Made by a program: the position numbers and the translations under genes. Shown here in pieces: positions 47,441 through 58,411 of a DNA stretch of 64,000 nucleotides (positions within the stretch are counted from its first letter, which is position 1; each line of letters opens with the position of its first letter). The DNA comes from Wolfiporia cocos (taxonomy: Eukaryota; Basidiomycota; Agaricomycetes; Polyporales; Phaeolaceae): contig JACCLO010000006.1 in the NCBI GenBank assembly GCA_029448655.1, positions 1,860,001-1,924,000 on the forward strand. Direction: 5' to 3'. The notes below the pieces were generated by a model, which was not told the DNA's origin, made no database searches, and worked only from the letters and a program-made list of their open reading frames with translations.

Positions 47441-48066
47441 GTTGGATAGGAACAGCAGTGGTCATCATCTTTGTGATGTCCCGGAGACCATTTTGCATCA
47501 ACTGCTCAGGGTTACACAAACACTGTAAGATACATGGTTTCACAAGCACTGTGACGTACTGGCTGCCCAGCAATCTTAGAACGACTGTGCATGTTGTATA
47601 GCTACTATAGTTAAGACACGTGTGGACGAAACATCAGAAAATCTGCCACGAAGGGAGCGTGTTGTGCTACACTCCTTTCCAGTCGCCACGATTCATTGTT
47701 ACGCTACGAGACGCTAATTAGTAGCGAGCGACGTCGGGAAGGTTGGATGTGGACAGTCAGGCCACTTCTTTGCGATGGTGATTGGGAGTGGCACGAACTG
47801 TGGCTGGGCTCACGCCACCGCGATATAGCCATCACTCATATCGGGTGTTTGCACGGTGATAAGATCACGTTGCATCCGTCGAAGGCTGCTCATCAGCAAA
47901 ATGTGATCTTATAAATCTACGTTGTTCATCATTTATGAGCGCAAGCAGTCTTCTAATACAACTAGATTAGCAGTAGAAGTATTGAGATAAATATGAGGTA
48001 ATTTGAACAGCAGTGTCTTGCCAACTACCGAGGCATCTCGTAACGGATTGCAAATGTCTGATGACT
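47441..48066. other. intergenic between the duplication and the DUF6533-type gene
   Basis: No gene recognised. Confidence 0.5.
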
Positions 48067-49706
48067 CTAATCGCCATCTCTATATTCATTGTCAAACACG
48101 CTCTCGTCCGAACCAGGAAATCCGTGGTCAAGTGAAGCTCCGATATTGCCCATAAAACTTCCTGCTGCAGAGTTTGCGTCGGATGGAAGCCTAGACTGTG
48201 TGTTGAAATTGATACTCGTAGTCGAGCTATACCCGGGATTGGTCCCTGAGTCTGAACAATCTTCAAACTGACGCAGATTGAAGATGAACCTTGAAGTCAA
48301 GATACCAGTTGCGAAGCTAGGGGGGCCAGTGAGTGCACGGCTCAGATGAAATTCGGTTACAGAATACTCACAGCCACAACAGGTATGACATTTCCCCTCC
48401 ACCGGTCTACAGAACAACAGTGGGGATTTCGCCTTGTTGGAAAAACCAGAACTTACATTCTTCCCAGTGGTACCTCTGTCAAGTAGTTGGATCAAATTAG
48501 CCGTAACAAGCACCCTATTTCATATGAATAATGGTAACGGAAGCAGTATGCTAACACACAAGAAGTATGCAGTCCCTTTGTTTTCAATCAATATCGCCAT
48601 CGGTGAGACTTGAGAAGCTCACCGTCTCTGAGGAATAAAGTAAGCAGGGAGCGTCGGAAGGTTATGTGACTGATGCCGTTGACCCGGATTGCCTGAACCC
48701 ATGTTGTGATAATCACAAGAAGATCTGATACCATTGCACCGATGCGTGAATAAAAGTCTGCATGCATGGTACATCATATCTTGAGTCACAAGTATTATGA
48801 TCAAGGCTTACTCCTGTTCGAGGTCAGTCTGGTAAGAGGTGTCACCACAATATGATACTGACAGTTCGTAACTGTTGTCTGACACAGCGCCGACAACCAT
48901 GCAGATCTCGGGGGTGAAATATAGATGCCACAAAAATTCTAATACATTTTCTTGTGTCAGTCCTTGTGCTTGCAAGACTGAAAAATACTTCCAGAAAGAT
49001 CCAGTGAGCCGTAGAGGAATCATTGCAGCGAGTTCCATACCATTGTGACTGCTGCAGGCACCATGCCACATATTAGTGCAATGCATGCCACTATCCATGC
49101 CTTCCGGGCACTAATTGCTAGGATCCGTATAGCAGAGAATCCTTTGATTTCGTCATAGATCTCGCTGGAAGATTTCTCACGGGATTGTACGCAGCTTACC
49201 TGCTCCAAATGTCAAAAGGATGGCTTGCATGACCTCGGTCGCTGCAGATACCTTGGAACAAATCACACTATTTGGAACTATCAGTGACATCAATCAAGCA
49301 TAATAGCAATCATCAGACCTCTGCAGCGTGCCTGTTAGCACGTTTATACTGGCAGATTGATCTGTATCTTACCGGTATAAGTGCATCAAAAGCCATGACA
49401 ATGGCGAGAACTAGCAGAAGATACCGATTTATTAGCAGGATGATAGTCGCTGCTGTCATCCTGTAACGCCAAGTATACTGTATCTCCTGATCCACAGTGA
49501 TCATATGTTCATATATGGCGAGTGCTTTGTAGTTGTGTGTCAGGACACTAGGAAAGTGGTTGTACAGCGTGCTGACCGCTGAGTATATATTGAAAGTATG
49601 CGTTGGGTGGACTGTATAATGATCAGAAGCTATTCAAGAGCCGTGTGGGTTTCACTCACTTGCTGTGAGCCTGAGGGATGATGACATTAGGCGGGATGGC
49701 AGACAT
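48067..49706 (-). CDS. DUF6533-type multi-pass membrane protein
   Basis: A basidiomycete-specific family of seven-helix-like membrane proteins of unknown function. The start ATG at 49706 gives MSAIPPNVIIPQAHSK. The next exon has YKALAIYEHMITVDQEIQYTWRYRM, here split as YKALAIYEHMITVDQEIQY and TWRYRM, followed by a hydrophobic helix, AATIILLINRYLLLVLAIVM. This matches the family pattern of an acidic DxEIxYxW segment before helix 2. Later exons give VSAATEVMQAILLTFGA and ILAISARKAWIVACIALICG, another helix. The last exon contains SRFIFNLRQFED and a Ser/Asn-rich tail ending at 48067. The middle exons (48.8-49.0 kb) are less certain, so the model is approximate and could hide a lesion. Confidence 0.6.
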
Positions 49707-52700
49707 TGATAGCTTCCTGATGATATGCTTCGGGCTATATAGTATGGCAGGGATGCTTGACAGATCGCAGGCGTTCATTTCCAGAGTCAAGGCGGCAATC
49801 TGTAGTTAGATGGCTGTGCTCATGACATCCTCAGGTGAAATATGACACACGTACAACTATTCTTAGAAGCTGATAGCGTACATATTGTCTCCATAGTTCT
49901 GCATTCAACGCGCTTCCAACGAGATTAGCAATGAAATTGTTGTAGGCAACTAAATTATATCGAGGGATCAGCAATTTGCTGTACTTACGGGAGTTTGTTA
50001 TTCCTGGATACGGAGGAAGATATCAACGAAAATCTAGATATCTATGAACCAATGTCACGCAGCATATACTCAGATGCAAGTCACTATAATCTAATACAAG
50101 ACGAGAGCACAGAAATCTCTCGAGCATGTTCAAATCTCGACTCTTACATACCATCTTTTCAAAATCAGTGCAGAATGCACAACGACAAGTTGCACGGAGC
50201 TCCGTGAATGGTGCCCATTTAGCTGATGTGGTGCAAGACCCGCGCCATGTCGACAATGACTAGGACTTGGGATCAGCCTTATGATGCAGTTGCTCCACGG
50301 TACCCATGACGGATATTGTTGATAATCTGCACTAATATCCGATACAAGGACGCGGCGCATCCAGGCGTATCCGAGTTTTTCGGAGTTCACAGCATCCAAA
50401 ACAAGGCGCAAGATCAAACACAGATGCCGTTACGAGCTCACATGAAATGTGCATATATGCAGCAAGTAGAGGTCACATTATAGACGTACCGATCATATCA
50501 GAAATTGCATCTGAATTTCTCAAGACAACCTCGCCTAGCCATACACCAGGAGAGCGTTTCAGATTGTGGAGTGACTAGCTGCACTGGTTGAGGAGCTCAT
50601 GGAGGAAGGCTCTAGGGTTGTCAGGGATAAGGCCAATCACCGCAGTTGGCACGGTGAATGAGCGCCGGATGACATGATAGGGGTACGTTCTCTGACCTGA
50701 TCTCTGCTCTGCGAATTCGCCAATGTATGCATGAGTACTTTCGAGTTTTACAAAGCCGAAACGCGAGTGCCACTGGCGGATCCTTGCATGAACCATAGTG
50801 TCCCTCCTACGAAAGGTATGTGAGCGCATTCCACTATGTGTGCGCTGAGCCTCAAGCGCAGCACCTGGCGCAGAGGCTCACACGCTTCACGAAAATAGAC
50901 CGCATGAGCTGCGGACGTGGCCGTGCACTCTTTGATGTATCAAATATGACGCAGTGCTTACCCGCGCACATCAGTGCACCAAGTAACATTGGCCCGTTGA
51001 GCATACAGCGTGAACATACAACGGTGCTAGTAAACGGATCCTGTACGAGGAGTGACCTTCGTGCAGACGCTCAGTACGGTGGTGGCGCTTTCAAATCGCG
51101 GCTGAAGGTGAGAACAGATACAGGAACGCCTGGTATGCATGACTGTGATACCGGAGGTGAACGTTGAACACTTGAGCACCGTGGGTGGACATTCCCCGTT
51201 CTAGGCCTCTGAGGCCAGGAGACCGCAAGTGGGATGCGGTGCATACCTGGGCGATTTGGATGTCTTCCATTTTGACGGAGATATGTATGCGCATTCTGGG
51301 ATAGTTGGGAGTCTTGATATACATGCTGAAAGGTGGATGACGTGTCAGAGCACGGAGTGAGTAGCACAGCGACAACGGCCCGTTCATGGCCTATGCAGCC
51401 CACAATCAGCGCTGTCTGTATCACGCCCAAGTCACCTTGGATCCCGACTTCAATGGCCCTCGGATAGATGCTAACTGCATCCAATCTCCCGAGTCGCACC
51501 TACAATTCACCAAACAACAACAACGTCGCGGTATTGAGTGCACAAGTGGACTCGAGTTCGCCCTATTATAGATGAGACGGGGCTGCGCGAGATATGCGAG
51601 CACTATTTCAGATTCACGGTCCAGAGGTATTAGGGTAAATTGGAGGACAGTCACAATGTGCACAGCAGTTCCCGAGTGGAAGTAGATATCGTCTCGCTAG
51701 CCTGCTTGAGCGCCAAGCCCAAAGGAGGGTCGAGGGGAGCTGCGCCAGCACGCCGTTCAATGTGGTCGACGATAAGACAGAGCCAGAGAGCCAGCGTCAC
51801 TGCCGAATATCTCGGTTGGTCATAACTGAGACACGCGAATGTTGGAGTTCGGCGGGTGGGTGAGTGCTAGCTATGGCTGAATACAGGATAATCTGGAAAC
51901 GTCTGCAGTCGGACATCTGTTGCACAGGATCAGTACGGTATTGTTTTCGACTAGAACCTAAGAAATAAGTCCACCGAACTGCATGCAATATTGACTCACC
52001 TTGCTCTCAGCTATTATCAGATCACCTATGCAGTCGTCATTTTCTTCCAAATACTGACGTATGATGGTATGCCATGCAGTGTATTTATGCCATAGTCACC
52101 TTTGTAAGATTCTGCGGAAAGGCCACAACCAGGAGGAGAGGCCATGAAGAGCTATACGAGGTTTTCGCCGCAGGCAATCCGAAGGCAACGCTGGGCTCAT
52201 TTTGAATGCGGCTGTATGATTGTTCTAAATAGAAGCGGAAGATGTATTGCGCAAGAGAATCGTGGCTCAGGCCTCAAGCTCGAGTTCGAGCAGGGGTGTT
52301 GGACGTCGCAGATCGTATATGACCCAGATCAGTGGCATCCGTCTGACGTGAGCGCGTGAACGTCCAGCCGTACGGACCAGTAATTACAAGGTGCAGTAGC
52401 AAGCGAAGAGCTTATGAGACGGGGGCATAGGCCAGCGCTTCGTCGATCGCGAGGGACAATCAACGCGATCTAATTCCAATCTTGCGCGCGCCAATGGCCA
52501 CTATCAGTGTTCACGATCTCCTATCGTTGTAGCCGGCGGTCTTTCTATTAAGATTCGTGCGGCATCCTGATCGTGTGCATGGCACTGGATTGGAGCCGTG
52601 TACATGGGGGACCGCGATCCAACGTCTTCGTGAGAGCTGATTGTGGCCAGATATTCCCGCTACTTTAATACCGCATGCATCGCAACCATCCCCAAGTCGA

Positions 52701-53042
52701 CACGACATCCCCAGAGCCTCCGTTAGTACAGAGAGCAAACAAATCTCTGTCGTGTAGCACAAACGTGAACACCTTTAAGACTCATAAGAACTTTATTTGG
52801 CTTAATCCACATGGAACCGGGTTAGACACGGCTAAATTGGCGGTTTTATTGAAACCATTCATGCTGGAGGGACCCTACATGCTCGAGAATGTTTCAACAT
52901 CATATATAGTCACCATATACTATATATGTACAACATGAAAGCTATAGCTTTCGATTTGAGGACAGAGAGCGAGTTTGTGCCACGGGCTACTGGAACATTG
53001 TGTACCACATACATAGAAACCATCCACAAGTCGAATACTACC
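49707..53042. other. gene-poor region
   Basis: About 3.3 kb. Minus-strand frames at 50578-50829 and 51071-51499 read like peptides but match no family I know and lack convincing splice partners. They may be remnants. A short similar motif (CAAGTCGA context) occurs at about 52690 and 53025. Confidence 0.4.
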
Positions 53043-54184
53043 TCACTCCGCCACGAAGCGATACTTCGCCCTCGCCCGCCACTCTACGAACGCAGGGCAG
53101 ATCCAATACAACAGGTGCGCTCCGCGGCCGTACACGGCCGGGACGAACACCATGCGCTCCGCACGGTCGACCGCCCGCACGCACCGGCGCGCGACGGCGT
53201 CCGGGGCGAGCGCACGCTCGAGCGCGGCCGAGCGCGGCGGCCCGCCGTCGACCGCGGACGCGCGGAACGCGCCCTGGACCGTCGCGGGGGCGGCGAGCGC
53301 GAACGCGACTGCGGGGTGCTCGATCGCGAGCACCTGGAAGAGCATGTGCGCCGCAGCCTTGGTCGACGCGTAGAGCGAGCGCGTGGGCGGGGGCACGAGC
53401 GCCGCGAGCGAGGAGATGAGCAGCACGGACGGCGCGGCGGAGCTCGCTTGCAGGAGGGGGATCTGCGCGGCGGAGCGGCAAGGGGTAGAGTTGTGGTTGT
53501 GAGAGGGTCGGATTGTGTGCGGGACGGAGGTAGTGAGCGGAAATGCGGTGGTAAGCAGGAGGGGAGAGTGTGCTCACGAAGGTGACGGCGGAGACGAGCG
53601 GGCCGATGTAGTTCCCGCTCAGTGCCGCCTGTGCGACGCCGACCGTATGCTTTATGTGTTCCACATCAGCTTGCGCGGGTGCGAAACGATGTCCGTCAAG
53701 TCTCTGCAGGCCCGCTACCTCCATCAGCGGGCGCAGTGCAGAAACGCCCGCGCAGACCACGAGCGTATCCAGGCCATCCCATTCTGCAGGCGAGGATCCT
53801 TAGCTCCCAGTCCGCTAAAAACAACAAAAACAGACACCGATACTTGCCCTGTACGACGCGCTCCCGCACGCGGACCATATCCTCGGCACACGCAAAGTCT
53901 GCAGGCTCGCTGAACGCGGTGGTGCCATCGCGGGACGGGGACAGTGCAACACACTCCGCGATAACCTTCGCGAGCTCGGCCTCCCTCCGCGCCACGATGC
54001 AGACCCGCGCGCCGCGCGCAGCGTATTCATGCGCAATGGCACGCCCGATTCCGCTCGACGCGCCCAGGATGAGCACGCGCTCGCGCGCGCGCGGCACCTT
54101 TCGCTCTCGGCGGGGCCGCAGCAGGCGGCTGGAAAGCAGCACGATGGACAGCACCGCTGTAATAAGTTTCCCCCACGATGCCAT
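53043..54184 (-). CDS. short-chain dehydrogenase/reductase, membrane-anchored
   Basis: An NAD(P)-dependent oxidoreductase of the classical SDR fold. The start ATG at 54184 gives MASWGKLITAVLSIVLLSS, a single N-terminal hydrophobic helix that would anchor it to the ER or lipid droplets. Then come the cofactor motif LILGASSGIGRAIA, LDTLVVCAGVSALRPL (the NAG-like strand), SVLLISSLAALVPPP and the catalytic YASTK (about 53360). The gene ends with FVEWRARAKYRFVAE at 53043. It has three exons. The first intron (about 53861-53789) starts with GC rather than GT (AGG|GCAAGT), which keeps VVQ and EWDGLDTL in frame. A second, normal intron follows AVTF. The substrate is unknown; sterol or sphingoid-base reduction are options for this architecture. 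Confidence 0.82.
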
Positions 54185-54443
54185 GACTGCCACAGTCGCA
54201 CAAGGCAGGCCAACTGCACAGCGCGTTTTGGGCTAGCCGCAGCGGCAGCGCCGCGATTGGCTGATGGCTGCCCACATTAGGCAGGTCTTATAGAACCTCA
54301 TACACGAATTCGAGAACACGCATATTTAAACTACCGTTCCATCGTCGCCACATGATACATACATAGATCGCGCACAGCCTGTTCCCACCGCACAACATAG
54401 CGTACAACAAACTTGCTTCCAGACGCGGCACAGAAGTCGAACC

Positions 54444-56168
54444 TCACACGTACAACCACCGCCCCTGGCCTTCCGCCCAGCCCGCGAGCGAGCCGATCGC
54501 GGTGCCCGTGAACCGACCGCGCAGCGAGGGCTGTTTGGCATCCTGCGCGCCCGCGTCGGCCGCGGGCGAGCGCGTCTCGGGCGGCGTGGCCGGGGCGGGC
54601 GCGTCCTCATGGTTGTACGGGGACAGGACGCCCAAGCCAGACCCTCCTACGGACGTCGTGTACGTGCCGAAGCCGGCAGCCTCCAGCGATGCGATCAGCG
54701 CCTGCAGCGACGCCTCGTCGAAATCTACCGATGATAGAGAGAGGGGAACGCATGAGATAGCGGCATCCAGGAGATCTCCCGAGGTATCTCACCGTCAGGG
54801 ACGAGCGTGACGGCACAGCCGCCGCCGCCCGCTCCGGTCAGCTTCGTGCTGAGCGCGAACGGCTTTGCCGCCGTGAGCTCACGGATCTTCTCCAGCGTGG
54901 GGTGCGAGACACCCAGCGATACCAGATGTGCGTGGTTTTCATCGATGAAGGCCTTCCAGGAAGCGTGTCAGGAGAACACCAGCCAGAACCGCACGTATCT
55001 GGGACGCACAGAGAGCGCGGAGAGCAGCGCATTACGCGAAAGCTCCGGGTCGGCAAGGGCCCGTCGGGCCTCGTCACTGATGCTCTGTATCGCATCCAGT
55101 ATCCTGTTGACGATCTCGGGTTCCTGCGGGGGGATTGCTCAGCGCACGCCCTCACACAGCAGCGACCCAGTTACCTCCGCCTTCTTCATCGTGACGCCGG
55201 CAACGAGCTTCTTCGTGTCCCGCGGCACGCGCGAGTCGACGAGCAGGAAGCGCAGCGACTTGAAGCCTTGTATCGGCTCCATGCCCGCCTTGCGCGCGAA
55301 CCCGGGGCGCGTGTACGCCAGCGCGCCGCCGAACACCGCGACGGAGTTGTCCACCCCGCTCGGGTTCCCGTGCAGCACCTTCTCGGCGACGAACGCCCAG
55401 CGGTTCACCTCCTCCGCCGCGCCCGGCGGGATCGCGCGCCGGCCCTTGTGCGAGACGTGGATGTGTCCCGGCTCGCCCGGCGCAGCCTGCCGCGTGCGCG
55501 GCGGGAGTGGGGGAAACTCAATCCGCTGGTGCAGCAGGAGGTGTGCGGACGCAATGCATGCGGAGAAGGACGCGGAGGACCCGAGCCCGGCGCCCACCGG
55601 GAGCGTCGAGCGCACAGAGAAGTTGTATGACGGGCTGTGCAGCGTGGGACGCACGCAATGTGGAGAAAGGCGTAAGGAGTCAGCATGGACGCGCATCAGA
55701 TCACGGACACAGTACACACCGAACACTGCCATGTGCGAGCGTCATGTACAAATAGAGGAAGGCTACCAGGGCGCCGTGGGCCTTCGGCGGAATCTCATCG
55801 GCGGGTGGCAGCGCCCTGCTGCTGATCGCGTCCATGAGCCTCTGGTCTAACTGATCAGGATGGGCCTCCCCGGGCGGAATGGGCGTCACGGCGTCCCAGG
55901 GCAGGTCATCAAGATCCCACTCGTGGTGGTGATCTCCGATATCAACAAGGTGCACGGAAAGTTTGTTGTCGTGCCGGGGTGATGTAAGCCCATAACAGCG
56001 CAGATCCACTGAGGCCGCAATCGCAGTCTGTCCGGGAGATCCCGTGTGGTGAGTCGTCTGTCAGTTCCTACGATAGACCACACTCACCACGCCGTGCACC
56101 ACGGCGTGTTCGCCGAATAGAATGACCTTGCCAGGAGCGCTGATAAGCCACTCCCTGTCTTTCCTCAT
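54444..56168 (-). CDS. ERG12: mevalonate kinase
   Basis: A GHMP kinase that phosphorylates mevalonate, upstream of farnesyl diphosphate and so of sterols and the sesquiterpenes of this window. From an internal ATG at 56168 it reads MRKDREWLISAPGKVILFGEHAVVHGV, in parts ISAPGKVILFGEHAVVHG (substrate motif), then TAIAASVDLRCYG. The ATP-binding motif LPVGAGLGSSAS is near 55590. EKVLHGNPSGVDNSVAVFGG comes next, and the third motif KLTGAGGGGCAVTL is near 54820. A C-terminal AGWAEGQGRWLYV ends at 54444. There are about six exons with short introns, the first with donor GTGAGT directly after HGV. The reading frame upstream of 56168 continues without a stop into the cystathionine beta-lyase coding sequence, so the start and the independence of this gene are uncertain. 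Confidence 0.88.
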
Positions 56169-57796
56169 CCTCGAGGTCGGCCTCAGAGGCTCGCCGAGCG
56201 CTAACTTCTCCACAGCCCTGCTAAGAGGAGGGATACGGATGTAGTCATTCGCAGCGAACATAATGGCACCCGCCTCGACCAACGCGTGCTGGAGGTCGTC
56301 GATGAGGTCCGCTGGATCCTCGATACCGACGCAGAGACGGATGAGGTCTTCGGGGAGACCTCGAGCCGCGCGCGTTGCAGGATCGATAGACGCATGCCTG
56401 ACGATCTCGTTGGTGAAATGTAAGCTGAAGGGCACAGAATCACACTTACGACATGACACAAGGCATACTGATGAGACTGTTTACGCATCCAAAGCTGACG
56501 CTGATACCCCACAAACGCGTCGCGCCGACGATGCGCTCACTAAGTTCCTTGTCGCCAGTCTCGAAGGACAACACAGCACCGTAGCCTTATTGGGAATGTG
56601 AGAGAGCTCACAATCAGAGCGGGCAGAACAACATACCATCTGCGATGCGTTCGTGAATCTCCTTCCCAGGATGGCTGGGAAGACCAGGGTAGTGGGTAAC
56701 GAAGCCCAGACGAGACAGAAGCTGGGCAACAACCATAGCAGTAGACTGCTGGCGATCCATGCGAACCGCGAGCGTCTTGATTCCTCGCAGGAGAAGGAAT
56801 GAGTCGAATGGGGTCAGGGCATTCCCTACAGCATTGATCGTGAATGCCATTTGCTAGCGAACATCATCTGAGCTTCCGGAGACGTCCAGCATTCACGTCA
56901 CATACCTTAGCCAAGTCGTCGCGGTTGCACGTAATGACTCCAGCCATGAGATCGTGGTGTCCACTCAGGTATTTGGTCGCGCTGTCGTACACAATATCGG
57001 CACCATGCTCCAGCGGCCGCTGTAGGTACGGGCTCATCATGGTGTTGTCAACCACAACAATCGCATCCGGGCACTTTTCCTTTACGAGCGCGCTAATCCG
57101 CGCAATGTCTACGATCTTGAGCAGCGGGTTTGTCGGCGTCTCCAGCAATACCATAGCAGTCTTTTCAGGGTGCAAATGCGGCACGACTGTAGATGGGTCG
57201 GTTGTGTCGACGTGGTGCACAGTGACGCCCATGTGAGTGCGGAGATAGGTGAGCAGGCGGTGTGTGCCGCCATAGATGTCGTCTCCTGCGATGACCTCGC
57301 AGCCGGGCTTCAGCAGACGAGTGATGACATCGAGCGCAGCCATCCCGGATGATACCGCAAACGCATATTCAGCAGAAGAAATCTTGGCAATGTGGTGCTC
57401 TAAGACGCGTCGTGGTCAATATGACAGGACGTTACAGGGACATGGGGCCCGGACAGGAAATTACGGCGTAATTTCAGCACGGGTGTGTCATACACCCCAC
57501 CAGACCTGGAATAACATATTGGGGTCATTGCGCAGTGAACACTCACCCAGGTGGGTCCTGGTCGGATTTCCACTCCTAGTATAGTCATAATGCCCGCCTA
57601 CGCCTTTGAACGTAGCGGTCTGATAGATCGGTACGCTGGAGCTTCCATGCTGGTCCTTGTGGTTTTCCGGTGTCTCCACAGTTGCACATAAGGTAGAGAA
57701 ACGGTAGGGTTGGCGAGGGCGTGGGATGGTAGGAGTGTCAGGCTCTGGAGTAGGCAGATCGTGGTGTGCGAGGTATTTCTCCTCAGAATCCGCCAT
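56169..57796 (-). CDS. STR3: cystathionine beta-lyase-type PLP enzyme
   Basis: A Cys/Met-metabolism PLP enzyme, fold type I, converting cystathionine to homocysteine. From ATG 57796: MADSEEKYLAHHDLPTPEP, RFSTLCATVETPENHKDQHG, SVPIYQTATFKGVGG, YDYTRSGNPTRT, AFAVSSGMAALDVITRLLKPG, ETPTNPLLKIVDI, VVVDNTMMSPYLQRPLEHGAD. The PLP-lysine motif is YDSATKYLSGHHDLMAG (Lys near 56972). The C-terminal exon has ASIDPATRAARGLPEDLIRL, then CVGIEDPADLIDDLQHALVEAG, in parts CVGIEDPADLIDDL and HALVEAGAI. SATKYLSGHHD favours beta-lyase over gamma-lyase. No stop codon follows: the frame runs through AVEKLALGEPLRPTSR straight into mevalonate kinase. I put the boundary at the kinase ATG for convenience only. The gene symbol is by analogy with yeast. 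Confidence 0.82.
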
Positions 57797-58411
57797 TGTG
57801 CAGCAAACAGTAGGGATTTCGATACAACCAAGAGACAGTGGGCAACAATGGGAGCAGATTTATATCGTTGTCCGCGCTGTGAGTATGTTGGAGGAGTCAG
57901 GTCTCACCATTCCTCAAATTCTTGCATGCCCTCACACGTGACCGAATCGCGCCATTTCGCTCGCGTCGCGTCGTCTCGATCGCGCCACATCGCGTCGCGT
58001 ACGTAACGCCGCATCAAATCCGCAGAACGCGGGGGCAAAATAATGACATTGTCGAAACAAGAGGATACAGACATAGGTTACGCAACATCAGGGAAGACAG
58101 CCAGATTGATCTATTAGTATCTTGACAGTCATGGTCCATAATAATAACATTATGTGGGTCAGGACGGGGGCTAGTTGGCTACAATGCAGGGCGGGCAAGA
58201 GATGCAGTGACGAAGGGTGCAGATCACAGAATGAACGAGAGGACAGCGAGTAGCAATGGGAAATTTTACATAGCCTGCTATGACATGGCTAATATTTATG
58301 TGGGTGATGAATGTACCTGCATATAGATATTGAATCGACGGGCGGAGCGTTCAGTAGCGTAGAGTATCGTGAGGTGCTGCTATACAAGCAATTGTGTGCT
58401 CCTGATGAGGG
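57797..58411. other. promoter region of the cystathionine beta-lyase gene and 3' side of the histidine kinase gene
   Basis: No coding exon. It contains the end of the histidine kinase transcript (minus) and the upstream region of the lyase gene (minus). Confidence 0.55.

Noticed and set aside
50578..51499. Minus-strand frames that read like protein
   Set aside because: Suggestive composition only. No motif, and no in-frame joins could be established.
52926..53585. Plus-strand frame of 219 codons opposite the SDR gene
   Set aside because: Arg-rich shadow of a GC-rich exon. The minus strand carries the SDR motifs.
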